From NCBI RefSeq assembly GCF_020880415.1, contig NZ_JAJIUJ010000120.1, forward strand, positions 102,508-166,507: a DNA stretch of 64,000 nt. Direction: 5' to 3'. Below, piece by piece: positions 44,699 to 55,929 of this stretch; within the stretch, counting starts at the first letter, position 1, and the number at the start of each line of letters is the position of its first letter. The notes under the pieces are model-generated. The model saw only the letters and a list, made by a program, of their open reading frames with translations. It did no database searches and was not told the DNA's origin. A program made the translations under genes and the position numbers. This stretch comes from Xanthomonas euvesicatoria pv. euvesicatoria (GTDB lineage Bacteria > Pseudomonadota > Gammaproteobacteria > Xanthomonadales > Xanthomonadaceae).

Positions 44699-44726
44699 GA
44701 CTGCTGTAGCCTCGCATCAGCGTTGG

Positions 44727-45011
44727 TCAGCGTCGCGCCATCAGGTCGGCAAATCTTCTTAACTCACCATCAACGAGATCTCGCTGTTCCGGAGAAAGCA
44801 GCACACTGATTTCTTGGGTTCCAGAAACGCAATCGACAAGATCAATTCCTACCCAGCCTGAGGACCAAAATTCAACCGCCCCCATTTTGTTAAAACTTTC
44901 AACCTCCACTCTCTGAAGATCTCCGAAATCACCATTCTTGAATTCACTGTAGATAAATTCGCAACCGTTCATAAAAGATAAGAAGTTCTCTTTAAACCGA
45001 TCTGTGTTCAT
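44727..45011 (-). CDS. orphan small protein, candidate contact-dependent-inhibition immunity protein
   Basis: 94 residues from the ATG at 45011 (MNTDRFKENFLSFMNGCEFI). It is acidic and contains a central aromatic FWSSGWVGIDLVDC. It has lower GC than its neighbours, as is usual for immunity genes. It lies 28 bases after the end of the truncated fhaB. Its ATG overlaps a TGA that ends a different frame, which is how toxin and immunity genes often join. I recognise no named domain; the immunity role is inferred only from position, size and base composition. Confidence 0.6.
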   Translation of the reverse strand: MNTDRFKENFLSFMNGCEFIYSEFKNGDFGDLQRVEVESFNKMGAVEFWSSGWVGIDLVDCVSGTQEISVLLSPEQRDLVDGELRRFADLMARR

Positions 45012-45038
45012 TGCCAATTTCCATCGACGCCAACAACC

Positions 45039-48000
45039 TTAACACTGCCAGGGCAGTGGAATTTCCTTACCACCCTGTAAGACGAACGCTGCGATTAGCC
45101 TGCATCTGGCCCAGGCATCTTGCCCCATACTTTGCGCCTTGTTGAAGACTGCTAAGTCGTTGCCTGCCTGCATAGCGAGGTTGCCGCCGGCACTGAACTC
45201 GGTGCCGTGGACGGTTTCGTCGCGGGTGCTGGTGGTCTGCCTGAAACGCTTGCGCGTCTCCAGGACATCGCTGGTGTCCACCGTGGTCAGGGTGCTGGCG
45301 TTGATGTCGTTGCCGGCGCTGACGCCCAGCCCCTTGCCTGCATCGAGTTTTGCAGCGACCAGGTTGACGTCGTTGCCGGCGCTGAGGATCAGGTTGCCGC
45401 CGGCGGTGAGTTCCTGCTGGTCGATGGTTTGGGTGGTCGTGGTGGTGCTGACGCGGGTCTTGCCGTTGCGGCTCTTGTAGCTGTCGGTCTGGCTGTCGTT
45501 GAGGACGGATTCGACGTTGAGGTTGTTCCCCGCGGCAGCGATCAGGTCGCCGCCGGCTTTGACCTCGGCCTGGCGGATGGTCACGTCGTTGCCGGCGGCC
45601 AATTGCAGGCTGTCGCCGGTGCTGATGCTGGTGCGCGTGCCGGCCATGCCATCCAGGCCGACGACCGGGGCCAGCGAGAGGTTGTTACCTGCCTGCAGTG
45701 CTGCGCTGCCGCCGGCCTTGATGGTCACGCCATGCAGTTGCAGGTCGTTGCCGGCCGAGACGATCAGGTCCTTGCCCGCAGTCACCGACACGGCGTCACC
45801 GCCACGCAGCAGGCCATTGTCGTCGCGCAAAGCGCTGGGCGTGAGGCTGAGGTTGTTGCCCGCGATCAGCGCCGCGCTGCCGCCCGCCTGCACGCGGGTG
45901 CCGGTCAGCGTCATGTCGTTGCCGGCGAACAGCTGCAGGGCGTTGCCCGCACTGATGCCCGACAGGATGCCGGCGCCATTGATGGCCCTGGACGCTTCGC
46001 TGACCAGGTTGTTGCCAGCGGCCAGCGCGACATCGCGGCCCTGGATCTGGCCCTGGTTGAGCAGGTCGTTGCGCGCTTGCAGCGACACCGTGCCGGTGCC
46101 GCTGATGCGGCCCTGGTTGAGCAGGTTGCCGGCGGTGACGCTGACGTCGGCGCCGGCGATCACGCCCTGGTTGCTCAGGGTGTTGGTGGCGTTGAGTTCG
46201 ACGTTGCCGCCAGCGATCAGCGCGCCGTTGCCACGCAGCTGCAGCGAGTTGGACGCCAGGTAGACCACCGGCACCAGCACGGTCTGGCCCTGGTACTCCT
46301 GCTCCACCATCCACACGATGTCCTGCGTCAGTGCAGCGGCCTGGGCGGCAGTCAGGCCCACGCCCATGCTCAGCTGCAGCTGGCCTGCAGCGGCCACGCC
46401 GGCCTCCAGCAAGGCGCGGTATTGCGCCACGCCATCGGCGTAATTGCCCAGATAGCGACGACCGGTGAGCTGGGTGATCTGGTCCAGCACCAGCCGCTGC
46501 TCATAGAAGCCGTCGCCCAGGCGGGTCTGGGTCCACTCCGGGTCCACGCCCAGCTTGTCCAGCAGGAAATCGCTGCTGATGAAGTTGTCGTAGTTGACGA
46601 AGCGCGGATCGGTCTCGATCAGGTAGCGACGGCCCGGGCCGTTGCTGCGCCACGCGTTGATGCCACCCAGGCCGATTGCTGCGCGGCCCATCGCCGTGCG
46701 GTCGGTGACCGTGCCACTGGACAGGCGATACAAGCCGCCGATAGGAAGATCGATCTGCGTCAGCGAGGTCTGACCGCCGCCGACGATATTGGTGACGGGG
46801 ATGCTGGCCTGGTCGACGCGCGTACGGGTTGCGTTCGCGCCCGTCGTGACACCGGTACCGGCGGCGGTGGTCTGCACAGTCGCCTGATCGACGCTGCTGC
46901 GCACCAGGCCGCGGTCGTTGGACATGACCGGTGCGACCGACATCTTGACGATGCCGCCCGATGTGGCCAGCGTGGCGTCCTGCGTGTTGGCGCCGACGTG
47001 CGTGCCTGCGCTGCCGCTGGTGCCAGTGGCAACTTGGATACTGCTCGCGCCGCCGTTGGCACGGCCGCCCACTGCCTGGCCGCCCACTCCACCGGCGCTT
47101 TGCGCGGTGCGACCATTCAAGCCACCTTGTGCGCCTACACCACGCAGTGCAGCGCCACTGATAACGCGACCATCGCTTCCGACAGCGCCGTTGCTGATAT
47201 TGGCGCCATTGATGCTGACGCCTTGGTTGCCGGTCATGCTGGCGCCTAGGGCGATATAGCTGCTATTGGTCGTTGAGGAGCTCAGCCTCTGGTCTTCTTC
47301 TTCGTAATAACAAACGACCTTCTGCCCAACAGGCTGCATACAGTCATTGGTGATCGCGGTGACGATATGTTCCACATCGCTTTGTCGAACCGTTTGATTC
47401 AAGGCCAGCGCTTGGTTGAGCAGCTGCTCGCTTCCCAAGATCATCCCATCCGAGAGTCCGCCAAGACCTCGCTGATTGGCAGCGAACAGGCCTGCTGCAG
47501 CGATTGTCGAGGCATTATTCGTGACGCTTCCCGACAACAGGATGTTCCCGCCCGCCGCGATGCGTCCCTCAGCGCTTGCCGAAGACAATTGCTCCTGTTG
47601 AATGACCTGATAGTTGCGATAAATTCCCGGCGCAAGCCCCTTGTAAGGATAAGGTGCCCGGGCTCCCTGGAGGTTCCTAATCGCTTTGCCTTGGATGAGT
47701 TCACCACCCGAATACACGCCGTCGTTGCCGGGATCGGTAGAGACGCTGGTGGTGTTAATCACGCGACGCCGATTATTGAGCTGCTGGGCCGCAATCAAAA
47801 TACTGCCATCAGCCTCAATACTACCCGAGAGGTTATTCACCACTCCGGTCCGCGCTACCAATGTGCCACCACCATCCTGCGCACCACCGATGGCGATATT
47901 GCCCAAGCTGAAGATGCGCGCATCGCAATTGAGCAACTGATCGCGCACGATCAGGTTCATATTGCCGGTGGAGCCGAGCAATGCCGAACCGTAGGCAGCG

Positions 48001-51000
48001 TTGCCCGTCGCACCGCCAAAATCTGCGCCATTGACCAGCGTGCCGGTATTCACCGAGACATTGCCGCCGACGATGCTGCCGGTGTTGTAAACGCTGTTGG
48101 CAACGAGCGACAACGCCCCGTTGCCGGAAATGCTGCCGGCGTTGTCGATGACGTTGCCGCCGTTGAGGCGGGTATCGTTGGAGACGATGTTGGCGCCGCC
48201 GCGGTTGGTGATGCTGCTGGCGATGATATCGAGTGTGCGCGCCGCCTTGAGCGTGGACTCGTTGACCAGGTTGCCACCCACACGCAGGTTGAAATTGCCG
48301 TTGCTGACCAGGTCGGCGCCGGCGCGGTGCGTGTAATCGCTGCGCAGGGTCAGATCCAGTAGGTTTTGCGCGAGAATACTGCCGCCACCGTCGAAACCGA
48401 CCGTGTCGATGACCACATCGCCGGCACCGCCGGTGACGCTGCCTGCGCCAATCTGGCCACCGGCATTGCTCAGGTTTTGCAGATTCAGGCGAACCGATTG
48501 CTCGGCCTTGATCTTGCCGTTCTGGTTATCGAGCGTGGCACCTGCGCGCTGCAACAGGAAGTTGGCGCCGGCATAAACGCTGCCGCCCTGGTTGTTCAAG
48601 GCATTGGTATTGGCGATCAGGTCGCCGCCTGCCACCAACTGGCCGCTCGTGTTGGCGATGCTGGCCGCATCGATCACCACACTGCCGCGCCCACCCAGAT
48701 TGCCGTTGGTGTTGGTTAATGCGCCGCCGGTGGTGATGCGGGTCAGGCCACCGCCATTGTTGACGATGCTGCCTTGGGTGTTGTCGATCCGTCCAGCGGA
48801 TGCAGTCAAGGTGTTGCCCGCATCGAGCTGGCCACCGCTGTTGAGCAAGGCACCGGTGACCGCCACATTCAGATCACGGCCGGCGCTGAGCTTGCCGGCT
48901 TGATGATTGTCCAACTGGCCCCGTGCAGTGATGCCGAGGTCGCGGCCGGCCTGCAGATTGCCGCCGGCACTACTGATGTTTTCTGCAGTGATCACGGCAT
49001 CGGTACTGGCACCGATCGTGCCATTGCCATTGTCCAGACCGCGGTTCAATTCAACGCGTAGCCCCCCGCCCACGCCCGCATTGGCAATCGCCTGCACGGT
49101 ACCGCCAGCATTGCTGAGGCTGTCGGCACGCAAGGTCAATGCACCGCCGCTGGCCTGAAGCAGACCGTTACGGTTATCGACCGTGCCGCTGGTTTGCACG
49201 TTCAATGCCCGGGCCGACACCGAGCCGGCCAGATTATTGAGACTGGCTGCGCTCACGCCTGCGTCGCCTGCCGCAGCGATGGCGCCATTCTGGTTGTTCA
49301 GGGCGCCGCTGGCGCCGAGTGTCAACTGGCCCTGCGTCAGGATGCGTCCGCCGCCGTTGCCGAGTGCACCGCGGCTGGTCACCGACAGCGTGCCTGCGCC
49401 GGCATGCTCGATACGGCCCTGCGCATTTTCAATGCTGGCAGCGGCGATGGTCAGATCCTGATCGTTGCTGGCCAGCGTGCCGGTGGTGTTGTCGATGGCA
49501 CCCCCAATCACCACGCGCGTCGCACCCGCGCCGCTCTGCACCAGACCACCGCCGACATTGCTGAGGCTGCCGCCGTCGATACTCAGCTGGTTAGCCTGAA
49601 GTTGCCCGCCGACAGTGTTGAGGCGGCCATTGTCGATAGCGCCGGCGGCCTGCACGGTGAGCGTTCCGCCCGCGAGCAGATTGCCGCCACGATGATCGAG
49701 GCTACCGCCAGTAGAGAGTGCGACATTGCCGGTGGCACGCGTGGTGGTGCCAGCCAACTGCAGCTGACTGCCCTGCGCGGTGAGATTACCGCCTGCCAGC
49801 AGTGTGCCGGAGGCAGTGAGCTGACGATCGGCAACCATGCTGAGCGTGCTTCCGCTACCCAGGCTGCCGTCTGCGTTAATGCCGGCGCCCACCGTACCGG
49901 TGATACCGATCTGGCCTGCGCGAAGGCTTAGATTGCCCGCTGCGGTGATTTGACCGGCGTTGTCGATGCGCGCACCTTGCACAGCGACGGTCGTCCCGCT
50001 GACAGTGCCCTGCTGGCGTACGAGCGCATCACTGACCAGCGTGAGTTGTTGACCCGCGACCTGCCCGGCAACCGTCAGGTCGCCTTTGGAGCGCAGGTCG
50101 AGTGTGCTGGCCGCGCTCAGATTGCCGCTTTGCATCAGCGCACCATCGGCCTGTGCCGTGAGCGCCCCTGCTGAGGCCAAGCGGCCATCGAGCTGCAGGT
50201 TGCCACGACTGATCAATGCCACATCGCCACGCTCGCTGCCTAACTGGCCACTACTGCTCAACTGCCCTGCTTCCACACGCAAACCATCGCCGCCGATCAG
50301 ATCGCCGCGGTTATCCACTGCACCGTTGGCGGTAACGCCAAGCCGCTGCAGGCCATAGGCCTGACCGGTCTGGCGTAGCGATCCGACACCAAGCGAAAGT
50401 TGGTTGCCGGCGCGCACGGCACCGGCGTTGTCGAGCAGGCCAGCAATGGACAGCGTGGCATCGCCTTGCGCAAGCAGCACGCCCGTCGCGGTGTTACTCG
50501 CACTGGCAGCAGTCGCAGTCAGACTGCCACCGGCCGCGACCTGCGCGGCGTTGGTCAACGCACCGGTTGCGCTCAGCACCACGTTGCGGTCTGCCTGCAC
50601 CACGCCGGCAACCGCCAACTCGCCGGTGCTGCGCAGATTGATGTCGGTGACGGCATCGAGTGCACCACGGCTGTCGATCGCTGCGCCGTCCAGGCTGATT
50701 CCGGCGCCGCTTTGCAGCACTGCCGCTTGCCCGGTCGCGATCTGCGCGCCACGCAGGGTTGCGTTCGCTGCGGACACCGCCTGGCCGTTCAACGTGAGTC
50801 CGCGTTGTGCCTGCAGATCCAGCTGCGATGCCGATTGCAGCGTGCCTTCAGCAGCGAGATCGCGCCCGGCCTGCAGCGCGATGGACTGCGCCTTGAGCGA
50901 ACCGGCCTGTTGCAGATCACCGCCAGCGGTGGCTCGCAGCGTGCTGGCTGCAGCGACCACGCCCTGCAAGGTCATATCGCCCTGGCTGGTCAACGTCACG

Positions 51001-54000
51001 TCCGCCGCTTCACTGCCGAGCTGGCCGCTGCTACGCAACGTGTCCGCTTCCACCAGCACTGCATCCTTGGCGATGAGACTGCCGCGGTTATCCAATGTGC
51101 CGGTGACCGTGGCGGTCAAGGCCTTGCCGGCGACGGCAGTGCCGCTCTGGTCCATGCTGGCTGCGGTGATACGCAAATCGTCGCCGCTCTGCAGGCTGCC
51201 TGCATTCTGCAGTGCACCTGTCGCCAGCGTGATGGCCCCCGCTGCGGCAAGTGCACCAGCTGCTGCATTGTTGATCGAACCTGCCTGTAGCGAGAGGTCG
51301 CGGCCCGCGAAGACATGGCTGGCGTTGCCGAAGGCACCGCTGGCGCTTAGCACGACATCGCGATTGGCTTGCGCAACACCCGCCAGGGAAAGATCACCGG
51401 TGCTGCGTACCGCAAGGTCAGTGCCAGCATCCAGCGTGCCGCGGCTATCGATTGCCGCACCGTCCAGGGTGATGGCGCCAGCACTTTTCAGCACCGCATC
51501 GCGAGCGGTCGCGATGCTGTTGCCACGCAAGCTGGCGTCGGCGCCAGCCTGCGCCTGGCCGCTCAAGCTCAGCGTGCGCTGTGCCTGCAAGGCCAGCGTG
51601 GAAGCCGATTGCAGGGTGCCGCCGGCAACGAGATCACGGCCGGCCTGCAGCGCGACGGTCTGTGCGCTGAGCGTCCCCGCCTGTGAAAGGTCGCCCACTG
51701 CAGCGGCTTGCAGCGTGGTCGCGGCAGATACCACGCCCTGCAACGCGATGTCGTTCTGGCTGGCCAGTGTCAGCGCGCCGGTCACCGAGCCCAGCTGGCC
51801 ATTACTGACAATGCTGCCCGCGGTGATGCTCAGATCCTTGCCGGAGACCAACTGGCCTGCATTCTCGAATGCGCCGGTAGTGGCGATCGACAGCGCGTCG
51901 CCGCTATAGACACGACCGCGCTGCAGCAGCGACCCGCTATTGAGCGAAAGGCCTTGCTCTCCATGCAGGCTGCCATGATTATCCAATACCCCGGCAACAT
52001 CGACACGAAGATCGCGCTTGGCGCCCAGGGTTGCGTCTGACGCATTCATGGCACTGGTAGCCTGCACGCTCAGATCGCGCGCGGCGATCACTTGGGCACC
52101 GTTGTTCAAGTTACCTGCTGCGGTCAGCGCAATGTCGCGGCCGGCCTGCGCTACGCCGCCCAGCATCAAGTCGCCGCCACTGCGTAGAGTCAGATCATTC
52201 GCTGCATCGAGCGCGCCACGGCTCTCGATGCTGTCGCCTGCCAAGCTGATCGACGCACCGCCCTGCAGCACCGCCGCAGCGCTGGTCGTGATGCTTGCAC
52301 CATTGAGCGTGGCATTGGCAGCACTGGATGCCTGGCCGTTCAATGCAAGCGTGCGTCGTGCTTGCAGATCCAGCGTGGATGCAGACTGCAGGCTGCCATT
52401 GGCAGTGAGGTCTTGCCCGGCCTGCAAGGCAATCGACTGCGCCTTGAGCGAACCAGCTTGCTGCAGGTCGCCGCCAGCCGATGCCTGCAAGGCAGTCGCG
52501 GCGGCGACCACACCGTCCAGCTGCATCGCGCCCCGGCTGCTTAATGCAACACTGGCCAGCTCGCTGCCCAATTGGCCGCTGCTGCGCAACGTGCCTGCAT
52601 CGATCTGCAGCGCGTCCCTGGCGATCAGGTTGCCGCGGTTGTCCAGCGTGCCGGCGACTGTGCCGTGCAAGATCCTGCCGGCAGATGCACTGCCACTTTG
52701 ATCGAGACTTGCCGCCGTCATCTGCAGGTCGCCGGCTGCCTGCACGCGGCCGGCGTTCTTCAACTGTGCTGCCGCGGTGAGTGCCACATCCCCATCGCCC
52801 GCCAATACGCCAGCAGCGGTGTTCTCCAGGCTTCGTGCCTGCGCGGTCAAGGTGCGCCCGGCGAAGACCTGCGCTGCATTGGTCAGCGCCCCAGTAGCCG
52901 TCAGCTCAACATCGCCGCTGCCCTGCGCAACGCCCGCCAGCGTCAGGTCGCCCAGGCTACGTACACTTAGATCGCTGTCTGCATCGAGCTTGCCGCGGCT
53001 ATAAATCGTGCCGCTATCCAATGCAATCGCACCGGCGCCCTGCAACACCGCATCCTGGCTTGTCGTCAGCGTGGCAGCGCGCATGCCGATGTCGCCACCA
53101 GCCTGGCCTTGCGCAGCGAAGGTCAATGCTCGTTGCGCCTGTAGGTCAAAAGTCGAGGCAGATTGCAGCGTGCCGCTCGCGGTGAGGTCGCGACCAGCAC
53201 GCAACGCCAGCGATTGCGCCTTCAGCGAGCCGGCTTGCTGAAGATCGCCCGCGGCGGTGGCCTGCAAGTTGGTTGCGGCAGCCAACACACCTTGCAATGC
53301 GATATCGCCCTGGCTGCCCAATACGACGCCTGCAGCTTCGCTGCCCAGCTGGCCACTGCTGCGCAAGTGGCCAGCATCGATCTGCAGCCCATTGCGTGCC
53401 ACCACATTGCCGGTATTGTCGAACGTGCCGACAACCGTTGCGGAAAGCGTGTTGCCGGAGCTGACGCTTCCACCCTGGGTGAAGGAATCGGCACTGATCT
53501 GCAATGCGTTGGCAGCGTACAGGCTGCCGGCATTCTCAAGCACGCCGCCAGTACGCAGCTGCGCATCGGCGCCAGACGAGAATGCCGCGCCTTGCGCGTT
53601 GCGCAGGCTGGCCGCATCCACCTCCAGTGGACCAGCAGCGATCACCTTTGCGCTGTTATCCAGCGCGCCGACCGCTTGCAAGGTAGTACTGCCTGCGCTC
53701 TGCACGGTGCCGTCCAATGCCAACGCCCCAGCGCTGGCGATGCGCAGGTCGCCGCCAGCATCGATGACGCCGTCGTGGGCGACACTGCCGCCACGCAGTT
53801 GCAACGCGCCATCGCTGTGCAGTTGGCCGCGCTGATGCAGCGCGCCATCGGCCTGCAGATCGAGCGCGCCTGCCGAACGTACGACGGCATCGTTTGCAAG
53901 CTCACCTGCCACGACAACCGTCAGCGCGCCACGCGTGCTCTGCAGCGTGCCGGAGAAGCTGGCATCACCGCCGCTACGTAAGTCGACGCTGGCCGCGTTC

Positions 54001-54269
54001 ACGGTACCAGACACCTGGGCGCCGCTTGCGGCATCCATTGCTAATGCGCCGCCTGCGACGGTATTGCCGCTCAGGCGCAGATTGCCGCGACTGCGCAGCG
54101 TGGCATCGCCACGCTGGCTGCCGATATCGCCGCTGCTTGCCAGTTGCGCAGCGTCCACAGTCAATGCGTCGCCTGCGACAACGGTGCCGCTGTTGAGCAG
54201 CTGGCCGGTAGCCACCACTTGCGTATCGCGTGTCGCAGACAGGCTACCCGCAGTGGTGAGGTTGGCAGC
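45039..54269 (-). pseudogene. fhaB: filamentous haemagglutinin (TpsA), downstream part after the amber codon
   Basis: An open frame of about 3,076 codons in the same reading frame as the upstream 529-codon part, separated only by a TAG at 54270-54272. It is built from haemagglutinin repeats rich in Gly, Ala, Ser and Asn, folding as a beta-helix. The first third is a long 259-residue tandem repeat (see separate entry). Nearer the end are AGNDMTLTGTRVQAGGSAAL-type repeats and a Fil_haemagg_2-like region. It stops abruptly after AGGNLAMQAGNDLAVFNKAQ in a short tail ending IPLPWQC, with no VENN or pretoxin region and no toxin domain. Without suppression it should not be translated from its own start. 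Confidence 0.85.
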
Positions 54270-54890
54270 CTATAGCCGCAGATCGCGGCCGGCATACGCA
54301 CTGCCTGCGTTGTTGACTGCACCGGCGCTACGCAGGTCCAGATCGTTGCCTGCAGACACCGCAGCGCGCTGTGCGATGTCGATCGACGCTGCGTTCAATG
54401 CAAGCGCATCGGCTGCGATCAGCTTTCCCTGCAGTTCCAGGCGCCCACCCGCGCGCACATCAGCCCCCTGCCCGGCTTGCGCCAATCCAGCCACACGCAC
54501 GTTGCCATTGCCGTTGATCTGCAGCGCAGTTGCCGCATCCAGCGTGCCCAGTGCGTCGACGGTATTGGCGTTCAGTGCAATCGTCGCGCCGCTCTGCAAG
54601 GTACCGGACAACGCAATCTGCGCTGCGCGCAGATTCGCGCTCGCGCCGCCATAGGCCACGCCACCACTGCGCAAGAGCCCATCGGCGCCTAGATCCAGGG
54701 CGCCGGCGGCGTGCAGGCTGCCATCGGCATTCAATTCCGAGCCGAACAGACGGATCGACCCCGCGCTACTGCGGCCAACATGGGTCACCCCACCACCGGC
54801 TTGCGCATCCAGTGCACCGGCGGCCACCAGGTCGCCTGCAAGCGTCATGCTTGCAGCACGCAGGCGCACGTCGCCTTGTTGCGAGCCAAG
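50236..54890 (-). repeat. 777-bp tandem repeat inside fhaB
   Basis: The boundary motif SSGQLGSE or its variants recurs at 777, 777, 774, 777 and 777 bases from 50236 through 51013, 51787, 52564, 53341 to 54118, with one further copy about 765 bases upstream (near 54885). Each unit (about 259 residues) contains an ALQASAGGDLQQAGSLKAQS-like centre, so it is a real in-frame repeat and not chance. The units are diverged, so this is an old expansion. The interrupting TAG lies at the end of the outermost unit. Confidence 0.8.
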
Positions 54891-55859
54891 CACTCCACGC
54901 TGATCGAGCGCGCCGGTGGCACGCACATTCACAGCATCCCGCGCGACGGTGGTGCCTCCCAGGCTCACTTGCCCTGCGCTGTCGATCTGCAGATCGCCAC
55001 TTTGCGCAGCCAATGTGCCGCGGCTCACCACGCCGACGCCGGCTTCGGTGGCGATCAGGCGAATGCGTTCGGCATACATGCCGCCCAATTGCGCCACATC
55101 GATGCCGATCGCAGGAAGGCCGCCGTCGGCACCTGGCAGGACGTCCAGCAGCATGCCGTCGTAGCTCACCCGTCCGGCACCAGCGGCGGCGACCAGCTCC
55201 TGGGTCCAGATCGAGCCGTCTACACTGAGCTGACGCGACAACAGATCCAGGCGATCCACATTGAACGCGTCCAGACCGTTGCGACCGATGCTCAGCGCAC
55301 CGCCGGTGATGCTGAAACCGTTCAACGCACCATCGCTGCCCAGGTTCGGCGTGCCGGTGGTCAGGGTGACGCGCGAGGTATTGAGAAAGCCGCAGCTATC
55401 GCAGGAAATGCCGTTGGGGTTGGCGATCACCAGCTGCGCTTTCGCACCGGCGATTTCGGTATAGCCCTGCAGTCGGCTGCTGGCCGAGGTGACTTCGTTG
55501 AGGATCAGCGAGGCGGCACCGCTACGCTGCAGGTTGTTGTTGCCGGCAACGTAACCGCCCAGCTCGGTCTTGGAGATCTGCGCACTGTTGTTGAGGATCA
55601 ACCCATTCGGGCCGACATTGAAGTTGCTGTAGCGGTTGTGCGAAATGCCGCGCGCATTGGGCGCGACGATGTCCACCACCGGCACGCCATTGGCAGCGAC
55701 CTGCTGGCCTGGCGTTTGCCCTCCAGGGTTGGCGGTTGGCGCAACCTGCGCCCATGCCGGAAACGATGTCCAGGTGATCGTGCAGCACAGCAACAGTGCA
55801 AGCGCCCGCTTGCCCTGCTCGGCCAGGTAACCACGCACGCGCATCGCTTCGTTATCCAT
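54270..55859 (-). CDS. fhaB: filamentous haemagglutinin N-terminal (TPS) fragment, ended by in-frame TAG
   Basis: The ATG at 55859 (GAGAGA four bases before it) gives 529 residues: an extended signal peptide (MDNEAMRVRGYLAEQGKRAL through AWA), then the TPS secretion domain with SHNRYSNFNVGPNGLILNNS and the conserved NPNG in LVIANPNGISCDSCGFLNTS (near residue 147). After it come the first beta-helix repeats. Translation should end at the TAG at 54270-54272, yielding a short secreted product that FhaC could still export. fhaC is 70 bases upstream on the same strand. The downstream frame resumes at once, so a single C-to-T change of CAG is the likely lesion. Confidence 0.88.
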   Translation of the reverse strand: MDNEAMRVRGYLAEQGKRALALLLCCTITWTSFPAWAQVAPTANPGGQTPGQQVAANGVPVVDIVAPNARGISHNRYSNFNVGPNGLILNNSAQISKTELGGYVAGNNNLQRSGAASLILNEVTSASSRLQGYTEIAGAKAQLVIANPNGISCDSCGFLNTSRVTLTTGTPNLGSDGALNGFSITGGALSIGRNGLDAFNVDRLDLLSRQLSVDGSIWTQELVAAAGAGRVSYDGMLLDVLPGADGGLPAIGIDVAQLGGMYAERIRLIATEAGVGVVSRGTLAAQSGDLQIDSAGQVSLGGTTVARDAVNVRATGALDQRGVLGSQQGDVRLRAASMTLAGDLVAAGALDAQAGGGVTHVGRSSAGSIRLFGSELNADGSLHAAGALDLGADGLLRSGGVAYGGASANLRAAQIALSGTLQSGATIALNANTVDALGTLDAATALQINGNGNVRVAGLAQAGQGADVRAGGRLELQGKLIAADALALNAASIDIAQRAAVSAGNDLDLRSAGAVNNAGSAYAGRDLRL

Positions 55860-55929
55860 CGTTTCTCTCTCGCCGCCTGTTGGCGTCATCAATCAACAAA
55901 CGCGTAGCCAGCTGGCGACGCGATCCATG

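Noticed and set aside
45207..47249. A 680-codon plus-strand open frame inside fhaB
   Set aside because: It results from the regular codons of the haemagglutinin repeats read in antisense.
50236..54890. Regular repeats that might suggest a CRISPR array
   Set aside because: The period is 777 bp, the units are diverged and in-frame, and they encode a beta-helix protein.
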